A stretch of DNA of 64,000 nucleotides, taken from Pseudomonas botevensis. Its GTDB lineage: Bacteria; Pseudomonadota; Gammaproteobacteria; Pseudomonadales; Pseudomonadaceae. Below are positions 35,948 through 44,941 of the stretch, piece by piece. The position numbers and the translations under genes were made by a program. The notes beneath the pieces are model-generated. The model was given only the letters and a program-made list of their open reading frames with translations. It was not told where the DNA came from and did no database searches. Each line of letters begins with the position of its first letter. The first letter of the stretch is position 1. Location: positions 496,001 through 560,000 of the forward strand of contig NZ_JAHTKI010000001.1 of the NCBI RefSeq assembly GCF_019145475.1. Reading direction: 5' to 3'.

Positions 35948-36244
35948 TCAGGAAGCGCGCGCAACCAGCCCCGGCAACGCCGGCAGCTTCTTCGGCGAGC
36001 AGATCCGCACACGTTTCTGCCGGTTCAACTCACCGCTGATCAGGCTGACCTGACTCTTGGAAACCCCAAAAGCCTTGGCCAGAAACCCCATCAGGTACGC
36101 ATTGGCCTTGCCCTCGACCGGCGGCGCGCTCAGGCGGATCTTCAGGCGGTCGCCGTGCAGCCCGCAGAAATCATCGCTGCGGGCTGCCGGTTGCAGGTGA
36201 CAATCGAGGATCAGGTCGTCACCGTCCCAACGGAACCAGCTCAC
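35948..36244 (-). CDS. yggU: DUF167 family protein YggU
   Basis: A 98-residue small cytosolic protein of the DUF167 family, with LQPAARSDDFCGLHGDRLKIRLSAPPVEGKAN and SQVSLISGELNRQKRVRI, both hallmarks. Biochemical role unknown. Its start overlaps the end of yggT by 4 bp, and the yggS-proC-yggT-yggU order is widely conserved. Confidence 0.92.
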   Translation of the reverse strand: MSWFRWDGDDLILDCHLQPAARSDDFCGLHGDRLKIRLSAPPVEGKANAYLMGFLAKAFGVSKSQVSLISGELNRQKRVRICSPKKLPALPGLVARAS

Positions 36245-36831
36245 ATCAGCAGGCGCAGGATTTCCGGCATCATCGTCATCGCCGCAAGGTTGTTGATCAC
36301 CAGCATGTCCAGCAGCTTCAGCGCCAGGAAGGCGAAGATCGGCGACAGGTCCAGGCCGCCCATGCTCGGCAGGAAGCGACGGAACGGCGCCAGGGCCGGC
36401 TCGCAGATCTGGTTCACCAGTTCGGCGCCCGGGTTATGGCTGCCCGGCGCGACCCAGGACAGGATCACGCTGATGATCAGGGCGAAGAAGAAGATCTTCA
36501 GGAACAGCGCGGTCACGCCGATGATCGACCAGATAAACAGTTGCAGTGGATTGCCGGTGGTGCCGTAGGTCAGCAGCAGGGTCAGCGCCATCAGCGCCAG
36601 TTGCACGAGAATCGCCAGTACCAGCGACGACATGTCCAGGCCGAACAGGCTCGGGATGACCCGGCGCAGCGGCTTGAGCAGGGGTTGGGTGGCCTTGACC
36701 ACGAACTGGCACAGCGGGTTGTAGAAGTTCGCCCGCACCAGTTGCAGGACGAAGCGCAGCAGCACGATCAGCAGGTACAGGCTGCCGAGGGTTTGCAGCA
36801 CGTAGACCGCTGCGGTGTTCAAACCAATCAT
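36241..36831 (-). CDS. yggT: YggT family membrane protein
   Basis: A 196-residue inner-membrane protein with two YggT repeats, each two hydrophobic segments with the conserved NPLCQFVVKATQPLLKPLRRVIP and its counterpart AELVNQICEPALAPFRRFLP, both followed by a GLDLS/GLDMS turn. YggT proteins have been linked to osmotic resistance, but function is not settled. 10 bp downstream of proC. Confidence 0.93.
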   Translation of the reverse strand: MIGLNTAAVYVLQTLGSLYLLIVLLRFVLQLVRANFYNPLCQFVVKATQPLLKPLRRVIPSLFGLDMSSLVLAILVQLALMALTLLLTYGTTGNPLQLFIWSIIGVTALFLKIFFFALIISVILSWVAPGSHNPGAELVNQICEPALAPFRRFLPSMGGLDLSPIFAFLALKLLDMLVINNLAAMTMMPEILRLLM

Positions 36832-36841
36832 GTAAGGCTCC

Positions 36842-37660
36842 TTATTTGCCCAGTTGTTCGGCCATCTCGGCCGAGCGGTGCGCGGCGGCGCCGAGTGCTT
36901 TTTCCACCACTGCTTCGAAACCGTCAGCCTGGAACGACTTGATGGCCGCTTCGGTGGTGCCGGCCGGCGAGGTCACGCGACGGCGCAGTTCGGCGGCGTC
37001 GACGTCACTGGAAACGGCCATGTGCGCGGCGCCCAGGGCGGTTTGCAGGGTCAGTTGCTCGGCTGTTTCTTTCGGCAGGCCGAGTTTGACCCCGGCGGCG
37101 GTCATTGCTTCGATCAGCAGGAAGAAGTACGCCGGGCCGGAGCCGGAAACGGCGGTGACCGCATCCAGCTGTTGCTCTTCGTTCAGCCACAGGGCGATGC
37201 CCACGGCGGACAGCAGTTCTTCGGCCTGCTGGCGTTGTTCGGCGGTCACTTGTGCGGTGGCGTACAAGCCGCTGACGCCTTGGCGCAGCAGCGCCGGGGT
37301 ATTGGGCATGCAGCGCACGATCGGCAGGGCGCCGAGCCAGGCGTTCATGCTGGCGCAAGTGATGCCGGCGGCAATCGAAACCACCAGTTGATTCGGTTTC
37401 AGGCTTGGGCGAATCGCCTCGCAGACCGCTTTCATCGCCTGGGGCTTGACCGCCAGCACCACCACGTCGGCGCCGTCGACGGCCTGGGCGTTGTCGGCAA
37501 AGGTTTCGATGCCGTGTTCGGCACTGACCCGGCCACGGGTCTCTTCGCCCGGATCGCTGGCGCGGATCTGCGCGGCTTCCAGACCCTTGGCGCGCAAGCC
37601 GCCGATCAGACTGGCGGCCATGTTGCCGGCGCCGATGAAGGCAATACGTGTGTTGCTCAT
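36842..37660 (-). CDS. proC: Pyrroline-5-carboxylate reductase
   Basis: A 272-residue NAD(P)H enzyme for the last step of proline synthesis. The N-terminal Rossmann motif is RIAFIGAGNMAASLIGGL; later VLAVKPQAM, PIVRCMPNTPALL and the C-terminal TAVSGSGPAYFFLLIEAM and RRRVTSPAGTTEAAI are diagnostic. It lies 9 bp after yggS. Confidence 0.97.
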   Translation of the reverse strand: MSNTRIAFIGAGNMAASLIGGLRAKGLEAAQIRASDPGEETRGRVSAEHGIETFADNAQAVDGADVVVLAVKPQAMKAVCEAIRPSLKPNQLVVSIAAGITCASMNAWLGALPIVRCMPNTPALLRQGVSGLYATAQVTAEQRQQAEELLSAVGIALWLNEEQQLDAVTAVSGSGPAYFFLLIEAMTAAGVKLGLPKETAEQLTLQTALGAAHMAVSSDVDAAELRRRVTSPAGTTEAAIKSFQADGFEAVVEKALGAAAHRSAEMAEQLGK

Positions 37661-37669
37661 GTCAGATCC

Positions 37670-38362
37670 TTATCTGGAAGGGTTCGAGTAGTCGCGGGCA
37701 CCGAACAGGGCCGTACCGATACGCACCCAGGTGGCGCCCTGGGCGATGGCCGACTCGAGGTCGTGGCTCATGCCCATGGAAAGTGTGTCGAGGGGCAGAT
37801 CGAGGCTGGCCTGCAACTTCTGAACGGCGGCGAATGCCGCGTCCTGCTCGGCGCGATCTTCGGTCGGCTCGGGGATTGCCATCAGCCCGCGCAGCTTCAG
37901 GCGCGGCAGGGCGCTGATGGCCTGGGCCAGGGCTGGCAGGTCTTGCGGCGTGCAGCCGGACTTGCTGGCCTCGCCGCTGACGTTGACCTGAATGCAGATG
38001 TTCAGTGGCGGCAGATCCGCGGGGCGTTGCTCGGACAGACGTTGGGCGATTTTCAGACGATCCACGGAGTGTACCCAGGCGAAATGCTCGGCAATCGAGC
38101 GGGTCTTGTTCGACTGAATGGGGCCGATGAAGTGCCAGATCAAGGGCAGGTCGGCCAGTTCGAGCTGTTTGCCCAACGCCTCTTGCAGGTAGTTCTCGCC
38201 GAAATCGCGCAGGCCGGCGGCGTACGCTTCGCGCAGGGCTTCGGCCGGTTTGGTTTTGCTCACGGCCAGCAGCTGGACGCTGTTTTCATCGCGTCCGGCG
38301 GCTTGGGTGGCGTTACGGATTCGCGAACTAACCAGTTGGATGTTGTCTGCTATCGTGGACAT
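37670..38362 (-). CDS. yggS: PLP homeostasis protein YggS (PLPBP)
   Basis: A 230-residue single-domain TIM-barrel protein that binds pyridoxal phosphate and maintains its balance. The PLP lysine is in LLAVSKTKPAE; WHFIGPIQSNKTR and SMGMSHDLESAIAQGATWVRIGTALFG are hallmark stretches. The ATG at 38362 after AGGA is preferred to 38389. Divergent from pilT; the gap 38363-38555 should hold both promoters. Confidence 0.95.
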   Translation of the reverse strand: MSTIADNIQLVSSRIRNATQAAGRDENSVQLLAVSKTKPAEALREAYAAGLRDFGENYLQEALGKQLELADLPLIWHFIGPIQSNKTRSIAEHFAWVHSVDRLKIAQRLSEQRPADLPPLNICIQVNVSGEASKSGCTPQDLPALAQAISALPRLKLRGLMAIPEPTEDRAEQDAAFAAVQKLQASLDLPLDTLSMGMSHDLESAIAQGATWVRIGTALFGARDYSNPSR

Positions 38363-38555
38363 CAAATCCTGCCTGAAAAGTGCCTGCACTCGATCATGCG
38401 GCGTTAAAAGTCACCTCAGATGCTCATTGACTGACGTCAACTCCGCTTCTTCGCTGACTTTTGCCTTGCCTGATCTTCGTTCGGCTACTTTTCAGGCAGG
38501 ATTTGGCGCCAGCGGTCTGAAGGTTCGCGGCATTCTACTGGAATTGAGGGACGCT

Positions 38556-39590
38556 ATGGATATCACTGAACTGCTGGCCTTCAGCGCCAAACAGGGCGCT
38601 TCCGACCTGCATCTGTCGGCCGGACTGCCGCCGATGATCCGCGTGGATGGCGATGTGCGGCGGATCAATCTGCCGGCGCTGGATCACAAGCAGGTGCATG
38701 AGCTGATCTACGACATCATGAACGATCACCAGCGCGTGGAGTTCGAGAAACACCTGGAAACGGATTTTTCCTTCGATGTGCCGGGTGTGGCGCGATTTCG
38801 GGTCAACGCGTTCAACCAGAATCGCGGCGCCGGTGCGGTGTTCCGGACGATCCCGTCGAAAGTGCTGACCATGGAGGATCTCGCCATGGGCGACGTCTTC
38901 CGCAAGATCACCGACGCCCCGCGCGGGCTGGTGCTGGTGACCGGGCCGACCGGCTCCGGCAAGTCCACCACCCTGGCGGCAATGATCGATTACCTCAACA
39001 CCCATCGCCATCATCACATCCTGACCATCGAAGACCCGATCGAATTTGTCCACGAGTCGCGCAAATGCCTGATCAATCAGCGTGAAGTCCATCGCGATAC
39101 CCGCAGTTTCGCCACGGCTCTGCGTTCGGCGCTACGTGAGGACCCGGACGTCATTCTGGTGGGCGAGATGCGCGACCTGGAAACCATTCGCCTGGCCCTG
39201 ACCGCCGCCGAAACCGGGCATCTGGTGTTCGGCACGCTGCACACCACGTCGGCGGCAAAGACCATCGACCGGGTCGTGGACGTGTTCCCTGGCGACGAGA
39301 AGTCGATGGTGCGTTCGATGCTGTCTGAGTCTTTGCTGGCGGTGGTGTCGCAGACCCTGATCAAGAAAATCGGTGGCGGCCGGGTGGCGGCGCACGAAAT
39401 CATGCTCGGAACATCGGCGATCCGTAACCTGATTCGCGAGGACAAGGTGGCGCAGATGTATTCGGCGATTCAGACCGGTGGGTCGCTGGGGATGCAGACC
39501 CTGGACATGTGCCTGAAGGATCTGGTGACCAAGGGCCTGATCAGTCGCGAGCATGCGCGGGAGAAGGCGCGGACACCGGATAATTTCTAG
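38556..39590 (+). CDS. pilT: Type IV pilus retraction ATPase PilT
   Basis: A 344-residue hexameric ATPase that depolymerises type IV pili for twitching motility. It has the N-terminal SDLHLSAGLPPMIRVDG, Walker A GPTGSGKSTT, the Asp box EDPIEFVH, Walker B VILVGEMRDLETI, the His box TGHLVFGTLHTTSAA and the AIRNLIREDK retraction motif near the C-terminus. ATG at 38556 follows GAGGG. pilU is not next to it here. The chemosensory controllers of this machine are at 47-57 kb. Confidence 0.97.
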   Translation: MDITELLAFSAKQGASDLHLSAGLPPMIRVDGDVRRINLPALDHKQVHELIYDIMNDHQRVEFEKHLETDFSFDVPGVARFRVNAFNQNRGAGAVFRTIPSKVLTMEDLAMGDVFRKITDAPRGLVLVTGPTGSGKSTTLAAMIDYLNTHRHHHILTIEDPIEFVHESRKCLINQREVHRDTRSFATALRSALREDPDVILVGEMRDLETIRLALTAAETGHLVFGTLHTTSAAKTIDRVVDVFPGDEKSMVRSMLSESLLAVVSQTLIKKIGGGRVAAHEIMLGTSAIRNLIREDKVAQMYSAIQTGGSLGMQTLDMCLKDLVTKGLISREHAREKARTPDNF

Positions 39591-39595
39591 TGGCG

Positions 39596-39627
39596 AAAAA
39601 AAACGCAGCCCGAGGGCTGCGTTTTTT
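39596..39627. terminator. Bidirectional terminator after pilT
   Basis: AAACGCAGCCC and GGGCTGCGTTT pair closely around a short loop, flanked by A8 on the left and T6 on the right, between the convergent pilT and NlpC/P60 genes. Confidence 0.93.
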
Positions 39628-39645
39628 GTGGTTTTGCCTGAAGAA

Positions 39646-40269
39646 TCAGCGCTGAACCACGCGCATCTGCTTGCTGGCCGGCTCTTTCGGCAGCACCCGC
39701 TTGGCAACCACGTAGTGCTGTTCCCAATACGGCTTGTTCAGCGTATCAATGCTCACCGCTTTGCCGCGACGCGGCGCATGGATGAAGCGGTCGTTGCCCA
39801 GGTAGATGGCGACGTGATTGACCCGACGGCTCTTGATGTTGAAGAAAATCAGGTCACCCGGTTTCAGATCCTTGCGCTCGACTTTCTCGCCGTGGCCACT
39901 GGCCATGGCGTTCGAGGTGCGGGGCAGGTCGAACGTGGCGTCGTTGAACGCGTATTTCACCAGGCCGCTGCAATCGAAGCCTTTACTCGGGCTGCTGCCG
40001 CCCCAACGATAGGGAGTACCGAGGACGTTTACCGCGCGGCTCAGGACGTTGCTGCTTTCCTTGGTCGCCATCGGTGGCACCAGCTTGCCGTGGCTTTTGC
40101 TGCTCAGCGTGGTGGTCTTGCCTTGCTTGCTTTTGCTCGATGGAGCAGAAGCATGGGATTTGGGGGTGAAACCGTTAACGTTGGGAAGACGTTGCTCACG
40201 ATTGGTGGCGTGGGCGGCCAGTGGCATTAATAGGCAAATGGTTAGCCATGTCTTGAAAAATGGACGCAT
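39646..40269 (-). CDS. NlpC/P60 family cell-wall hydrolase
   Basis: A 207-residue exported peptidase, probably a gamma-D-glutamyl-diamino acid endopeptidase acting on peptidoglycan. The signal peptide is MRPFFKTWLTICLLMPLAAHA; a Ser/Lys-rich linker follows; the NlpC/P60 domain (~90-200) has the catalytic Cys in FDCSGLVKYAF, His in VNHVAIYLG and a third polar residue in RFIHAPR. ATG at 40269 chosen over a 36-residue extension without a signal-like start. Confidence 0.9.
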   Translation of the reverse strand: MRPFFKTWLTICLLMPLAAHATNREQRLPNVNGFTPKSHASAPSSKSKQGKTTTLSSKSHGKLVPPMATKESSNVLSRAVNVLGTPYRWGGSSPSKGFDCSGLVKYAFNDATFDLPRTSNAMASGHGEKVERKDLKPGDLIFFNIKSRRVNHVAIYLGNDRFIHAPRRGKAVSIDTLNKPYWEQHYVVAKRVLPKEPASKQMRVVQR

Positions 40270-40517
40270 TAGGCAGGGCTCTTGTGTGTTAGCGCGCAAC
40301 TTTATAACAGCTTTTTTGTCCCTTCCGAGGCCGTTGGTCGATTCCATCTGGTGGCAACGGAACCAAACAAGCGGCAAATGGACGCAATTGTCGGACAGAA
40401 GTCAGGCGCTATAAGGCTTTGACGGACCACAAGGTAGCATTTGCCGTACGTCGGCTACCTGTAAAAAAGTCACAAAGAATTCAAGAATATTTATCTATCG
40501 TGTGAATCGAGGTCTTC

Positions 40518-40949
40518 ATGAACCGCTATCAAACCCCTGTTGCACAGCAGGACACCCACAGCAAAGTGATCGGTTATCTGCTGTGGATTTTCGGTTTCAC
40601 CGGGTCGCACCGCTTCTATTACGGCAAACCGGTGACCGGCACGATCTGGTTTTTCACCTTCGGGTTGCTGGGGATCGGCTGGCTGATCGACGTGTTCCTG
40701 ATTCCGGCGATGGACCGGGAAGCAGACCTGCGTTTCACCGCGGGCCCTATCGAGTACAACGTGGCGTGGATTCTGCTGACCTTCCTCGGGGTATTCGGCG
40801 TACACCGGATGTATCAGGGCAAGTGGATCAGCGGCCTGCTGTATCTGTTGACCGGCGGGTTGTTCTTTATTGGCGTGCTGTATGACTTCTGGACGCTGAA
40901 CGATCAGGTGTCGCTGCGCAACTCGCAGAATCGCGGTGCGTTCCAGTAA
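40518..40949 (+). CDS. Double TM2-domain membrane protein
   Basis: A 143-residue protein with two tandem TM2-like units. Unit 1 (~15-66) has FTGSHRFYYGKPVTGTIWFF and ends in a WLIDVFLIP turn; unit 2 (~82-135) repeats the plan with FGVHRMYQGKWISGLLYLL and GVLYDFWTLNDQ. TM2 proteins lack a settled function. ATG follows GAGGTCTTC. The 248-bp gap before it (40270-40517) is AT-richer and holds no recognised gene. Confidence 0.85.
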   Translation: MNRYQTPVAQQDTHSKVIGYLLWIFGFTGSHRFYYGKPVTGTIWFFTFGLLGIGWLIDVFLIPAMDREADLRFTAGPIEYNVAWILLTFLGVFGVHRMYQGKWISGLLYLLTGGLFFIGVLYDFWTLNDQVSLRNSQNRGAFQ

Positions 40950-40952
40950 GTG

Positions 40953-40984
40953 ATGGCGAGGGAGCACGCTCCCTCGCCATTTTC
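40953..40984 (+). terminator. Terminator after the TM2 gene
   Basis: ATGGCGAGGGAGC and GCTCCCTCGCCAT form a 13-bp perfect stem with a tight centre, followed by TTTC on the plus strand. It lies directly at the stop of pyrC' on the other strand and may serve both. Confidence 0.85.
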
Positions 40985-42256
40985 TTATGCCTGGTGAGTG
41001 ATCCGGCCATCCACCAGGGTGTAACGCACCACACCCGGCAGGCTATGGCCGAGGAACGGGCAGTTCTCGCCCTTCGACAGCCAGGTTTCGCCGGCAACGG
41101 TCGAGGCCTTCGGATCGAACAGCACGATATCCGCCGCGCCGCCCACCGTCAGTTTGCCCGCCGGCAGGCGCAGGGCGTCGGCCGGGCCGGCGCTCAGGCG
41201 GGCCAGCAGGGTTGGCAGGTCGAGCAGGCCGTCTTCCACCAGCGTCATCGCCAGCGGCAGCAGCAGTTCGACGCTGCTGATGCCCGGCTCGGTCGCGCCG
41301 AACGGCGCCAGTTTGGCGTCGCGTTCGTGGGGCTGGTGATGGCTGGAAATGGCTGAAACCACCCCGGACTTCACCGCTGCGCGCAGGCCATCGCGGTCGG
41401 CGCGGGTGCGCAGTGGCGGTTGCACATGGTAGAGGCTGCTGAAATCGATCAGCGCTTCATCGGTGAGAATTAGCTGATACAGCGCCACATCCGCCGTGAC
41501 TTTCAGGCCGCGCGCCTGGGCCTGGGCGATCAGCGCGACACCGCGAGCGCTGGTCAACTGGCTGAAGTGCGCGCGCACGCCCGTCTGTTCCACCAGCAGC
41601 AGATCCCGGGCCAGGGCCACGGTTTCGGCGGTTTCCGGAATGCCCGGCAGACCGAGGAAACTGGCGGTCGGGCCTTCATGGGCCAGGCCGCCATCGGCCA
41701 GGTCGTGATCCTGCGAGTTGAAGATCACCGTCAGGTCGAAGGTCGCGGCGTAGTCCAGCGCCCGGCACAGGGTACGGGTGTTGCGGAAACTCTCCAGGCC
41801 GTTGCCGAAGGCCACGCAGCCGGCGTCACGCAAGGCCACCAGCTCGGCCAGTTGTTCGCCGTCCAGGCCTTTGCTCAGGGCGCCGATCGGGAACACCTTG
41901 GTGTTGCCGGCCTCGCGGGCGCGGTCGAGGATCAGTTCGGCCACGGCGGAGGTGTCGAGCACCGGTTTGGTCTTCGGCGGGCAGCACAGGCTGGTCACGC
42001 CACCGGCGGCGGCGGCGCGGGTTTCGCTGGTGATGCTGCCTTTGCGGCTGTAGCCCGGCTCGCGCAGGGCAACGTTCAGATCGACCAGCCCCGGAGCGGC
42101 CACCAGGCCCTGGGCGTCGATGGTGTCGACAGCGGTGAAACCGGCGGGCGCGGCGCCGAGGGCGACGATCTTGCAGGCTTCAACGTGAATATCGGTGATT
42201 TGATCCAGGCCGCTGCTTGGATCGATGACGCGGGCGCCGAGAATGCTGAGCTTCAC
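40985..42256 (-). CDS. pyrC': Dihydroorotase-like protein PyrC' (probably inactive, structural for ATCase)
   Basis: A 423-residue amidohydrolase-fold protein. Where active dihydroorotases have the metal motif HxHLREPG, this one reads [13 protein letters not shown], so both first-metal histidines are replaced. In Pseudomonas the pyrB-linked PyrC' is a non-catalytic partner needed for assembly of the PyrB/PyrC' aspartate transcarbamoylase, and a separate active pyrC exists elsewhere; this is family knowledge. It overlaps pyrB by 4 bp, matching an obligate complex. Confidence 0.93.
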   Translation of the reverse strand: MKLSILGARVIDPSSGLDQITDIHVEACKIVALGAAPAGFTAVDTIDAQGLVAAPGLVDLNVALREPGYSRKGSITSETRAAAAGGVTSLCCPPKTKPVLDTSAVAELILDRAREAGNTKVFPIGALSKGLDGEQLAELVALRDAGCVAFGNGLESFRNTRTLCRALDYAATFDLTVIFNSQDHDLADGGLAHEGPTASFLGLPGIPETAETVALARDLLLVEQTGVRAHFSQLTSARGVALIAQAQARGLKVTADVALYQLILTDEALIDFSSLYHVQPPLRTRADRDGLRAAVKSGVVSAISSHHQPHERDAKLAPFGATEPGISSVELLLPLAMTLVEDGLLDLPTLLARLSAGPADALRLPAGKLTVGGAADIVLFDPKASTVAGETWLSKGENCPFLGHSLPGVVRYTLVDGRITHQA

Positions 42257-43257
42257 TGGGCGTTCTCCTGCTCGAATTGACGCTGGGCGGTCTGCCCGCT
42301 CATGGCCATGGACAGCACGGCCATACGAATCGCGATGCCGTAGGTCACCTGGTTGAGGATCACCGAATGCGGGCCGTCGGCCACCGCCGATTCGATTTCC
42401 ACGCCACGGTTGATCGGCCCCGGGTGCATGACGATGCAGTCGGGCTTGGCCCCGGCCAGGCGCGCGGTGGTGAGGCCGAACAGGCGATAGAACTCGCCTT
42501 CGCTCGGCAGCAGGCCGCCGGTCATGCGTTCGCGTTGCAGGCGCAGCATGATCACCACGTCGACGTCTTTGAGGCCTTCGGTCATGTCGGTGTAGACCTT
42601 CACGCCGTATTGCTCGATACCGATCGGCAGCAGGGTTTTCGGCGCGATCACGCGGATGTCCTGGCAGCCGAGGGTTTTCAGCGCGAGCATGTTCGAGCGC
42701 GCGACCCGCGAGTGCAGGATGTCGCCGACGATGGCCACCGAGAGGTTTTCGAAGCTGCCCTTGTGCCGACGGATGGTGAGCATGTCGAGCATGCCCTGGG
42801 TCGGGTGGGCGTGCCGGCCGTCACCGCCGTTGATGATCGCCACTTGCGGGCAGACATGTTCGGCGATGAAGTGCGCGGCGCCGGAGTCACCGTGGCGCAC
42901 GACGAACATGTCGGCGGCCATGGCTTCCAGGTTGCGCAGGGTGTCGAGCAGGGTTTCGCCCTTGCTGGCCGACGAAGTCGACACGTTCAGGGTGATCACG
43001 TCCGCCGACAGCCGCTGGGCCGCCAGTTCGAAGGTGGTACGGGTACGGGTGGAGTTCTCGAAGAACACGTTGCACACGGTCTTGCCGCGCAGCAACGGGA
43101 CTTTCTTCACCGCCCGGGCGCCGACTTCGAGGAACGAGTCGGCGGTGTCGAGGATTTCCGTCAACAACTCGCGGCGCAGGCCGTCGAGCGAGAGGAAGTG
43201 GCGCAGCTGGCCCTGATCATTGAGCTGCAGCGGGCGCTTGGTATCTAGAGGCGTCAT
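42253..43257 (-). CDS. pyrB: Aspartate carbamoyltransferase catalytic subunit
   Basis: A 334-residue enzyme that condenses carbamoyl phosphate and aspartate in pyrimidine synthesis. Carbamoyl-phosphate sites are [13 protein letters not shown] and [23 protein letters not shown] is the mobile loop, and [11 protein letters not shown] lies near the C-terminus. The ATG at 43257 gives the 334 residues usual in Pseudomonas; an in-frame TTG at 43275 is the alternative. The long N-terminal extension relative to E. coli is a contact for PyrC'. Confidence 0.96.
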   Translation of the reverse strand: MTPLDTKRPLQLNDQGQLRHFLSLDGLRRELLTEILDTADSFLEVGARAVKKVPLLRGKTVCNVFFENSTRTRTTFELAAQRLSADVITLNVSTSSASKGETLLDTLRNLEAMAADMFVVRHGDSGAAHFIAEHVCPQVAIINGGDGRHAHPTQGMLDMLTIRRHKGSFENLSVAIVGDILHSRVARSNMLALKTLGCQDIRVIAPKTLLPIGIEQYGVKVYTDMTEGLKDVDVVIMLRLQRERMTGGLLPSEGEFYRLFGLTTARLAGAKPDCIVMHPGPINRGVEIESAVADGPHSVILNQVTYGIAIRMAVLSMAMSGQTAQRQFEQENAQ

Positions 43258-43284
43258 CGCGAAGGGGACTCTCAATAGGGCGGA

Positions 43285-43788
43285 TTAAAGGGCAAGGTCT
43301 TGCAGTTCGAGGTTCAGCTCCGGGCCGGACAGCTTGACCCGCTCGTGGGCGGCCAGCGACAGGGTCGCGCCCACCACGTTCGGGCGGATCGGCAGTTCGG
43401 CGGCGTCCAGGTCCAGCAGGCAGACCAGGGTCACGCTGGCCGGACGGCCGTAGTCGAACAGTTCGTTCATGGCGGCGCGGATGGTGCGGCCGCTCATCAG
43501 GACGTCGTCGATCAGCACCAGATGCTGGCCTTCGATCTCGAAGGGCAGGGCAGACGGGCGCACTTGCGGGTGCAGGCCGTTCTGGCTGAAGTCGTCGCGA
43601 TAGAAGGAGACATCCAGGGTGCCGAGTGGCGCGTCGCTGCCCAGTTCCTCGAGCAGTGCCTGGGCGACCCAGACGCCGCCGGTGCGAATGCCGATGTAAC
43701 GCGGTTCGCTGATGTCACGCTGGGCGAGGTGCGTCTTGAGGCGGGTCGCCATCTGGCTGATCAGATCGGCGGGATTGGGCAGGCTCAT
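43285..43788 (-). CDS. pyrR: Bifunctional PyrR: pyrimidine regulator / uracil phosphoribosyltransferase
   Basis: A 167-residue PRTase-fold protein with the PRPP-binding motif [21 protein letters not shown] and the N-terminal [20 protein letters not shown]. In Bacillus PyrR binds pyr mRNA; in Pseudomonas it has been linked to pyr gene control by other means. No anti-terminator pair was recognised in front of pyrB. First gene of the pyrR-pyrB-pyrC' operon. Confidence 0.94.
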   Translation of the reverse strand: MSLPNPADLISQMATRLKTHLAQRDISEPRYIGIRTGGVWVAQALLEELGSDAPLGTLDVSFYRDDFSQNGLHPQVRPSALPFEIEGQHLVLIDDVLMSGRTIRAAMNELFDYGRPASVTLVCLLDLDAAELPIRPNVVGATLSLAAHERVKLSGPELNLELQDLAL

Positions 43789-43845
43789 GGTTGCTCCTTC
43801 TTGGGGTCGAGCCGGTGCTTGAAGCTGGTGGCTCGGGTTGTAACC

Positions 43846-43871
43846 AAAAGAAAAGCGCCGTAGCGCTTTTC
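43846..43871 (-). terminator. Terminator of the ruvX operon
   Basis: GAAAAGCGC (43850-43858), 4-nt loop, GCGCTTTTC (43863-43871), then TTTT on the minus strand. The stem begins inside the ruvX stop codon and separates ruvX from pyrR. Confidence 0.88.
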
Positions 43872-44307
43872 AGGATTCGAATAATGCGGTGTTTTCGTCG
43901 AGCCAGCCCTGCAATAGCAGGGCGGCGGCGATGGCGTCCACCGGGTTGTCGCGGTAGCTGCCCTTTTGTCCGCCGCGCTGCAGCCGTTCGCCCTTGGCCT
44001 CGAATGTCGTCAGGCGCTCGTCGTGGGTATAGAAGGGCAGGTTGAAGCGGCCGTTGAGGCGTCGGGCGAATTTTTCCGCGCGGACGCACATCTCGCTCGG
44101 CGTGCCGTCCATGTTCAGCGGCAGGCCGACCACCACGGCGTCGGGTTTCCATTCCTTTATAAGGGCCTCGACCTGATTCCAGTCGGGCACCCCGTTCTGC
44201 GCTTTCAGGGTGCAGAGTTCGCGGGCCTGGCCGGTAATCACCTGGCCGACCGCCACGCCGATCTGTTTGGTGCCGTAGTCGAAGCCGAGGATCAGGCGCA
44301 GGGCCAT
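43870..44307 (-). CDS. ruvX: Putative pre-16S rRNA nuclease / Holliday junction resolvase-like YqgF
   Basis: A 145-residue RNase H-fold protein of the YqgF/RuvX family, implicated in 16S rRNA 5'-end maturation. Typical are LILGFDYGTKQIGVAVG (catalytic Asp in FDYG), VVVGLPLNMDG and THDERLTTFEA, and near the C-terminus DNPVDAIAAALLLQ with the last acidic residue. Its ATG overlaps the yqgE stop by one base (TGATG); a longer frame reading into yqgE is rejected. Confidence 0.94.
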   Translation of the reverse strand: MALRLILGFDYGTKQIGVAVGQVITGQARELCTLKAQNGVPDWNQVEALIKEWKPDAVVVGLPLNMDGTPSEMCVRAEKFARRLNGRFNLPFYTHDERLTTFEAKGERLQRGGQKGSYRDNPVDAIAAALLLQGWLDENTALFES

Positions 44308-44879
44308 CAGGCGTGACCTGCCTGGCTGGTCAGCAGGCTGAGGTTGATCCCCAGGTGCCTGGCCGCCGCTTCCAGACGCAGCTCGCTGCTGGTGTTGAAC
44401 AGGATATCGGCGTCGTACGGGCAGGTCAGCCAGGCGTTGTCGGCCAGTTCGGCTTCCAGTTGCCCGGCTTCCCAGCCGGCATACCCGAGGGTAATCAGGC
44501 TTTTCGCCGGGCCGACGCCATCGGCGATGGCAAACAGCACGTCCTGGGAGGTGGACAGCGCCAGCTCGCCGTCCAGCTCGACGGTGGCCTGGAATGTCTG
44601 GCCCGCCGGATGCAGGACAAAACCGCGATCGGTCTGCACCGGGCCGCCAATGAAGATCGGCACATGCTGGCACAGTGCTGGCGGATCGATGTCCGGGCGA
44701 AGTTGCTCGAGAATGTCAGCCAGATTCAGCTCTTGCGGTCGGTTGACCACCAGCCCCATGGCGCCATTGGCCGTGTGCTCGACGATGTAGGTCAAGGTGT
44801 GGGCAAAATTCGGGTCGGCCATGTGGGGCATGGCGATCAGGAAGTGATGCTTGAGGTAGCTTGGGCTGACGTTTTTCAT
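44307..44879 (-). CDS. algH: YqgE/AlgH family protein
   Basis: A 190-residue soluble protein. It begins SPSYLKHHFLIAMPHMADPNFAHTL in blocks typical of the family, followed by GAMGLVVNRP, FIGGPVQTDRGFVLH and GYAGWEAGQLEAEL. AlgH affects alginate production in P. aeruginosa but its biochemical role is unresolved. The ATG at 44879 gives the family start; the frame extends to 44915 without support. Confidence 0.93.
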   Translation of the reverse strand: MKNVSPSYLKHHFLIAMPHMADPNFAHTLTYIVEHTANGAMGLVVNRPQELNLADILEQLRPDIDPPALCQHVPIFIGGPVQTDRGFVLHPAGQTFQATVELDGELALSTSQDVLFAIADGVGPAKSLITLGYAGWEAGQLEAELADNAWLTCPYDADILFNTSSELRLEAAARHLGINLSLLTSQAGHA

Positions 44880-44941
44880 GTGCGCTAGTGTGGCGGTCAA
44901 GGGCCGAACTGACAAGCCGGGGATGTCTGGAAATACCCGGC

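Noticed and set aside
43789..43869. PyrR attenuator in front of pyrR
   Set aside because: The only hairpin there is the ruvX terminator; no anti-terminator partner was seen.
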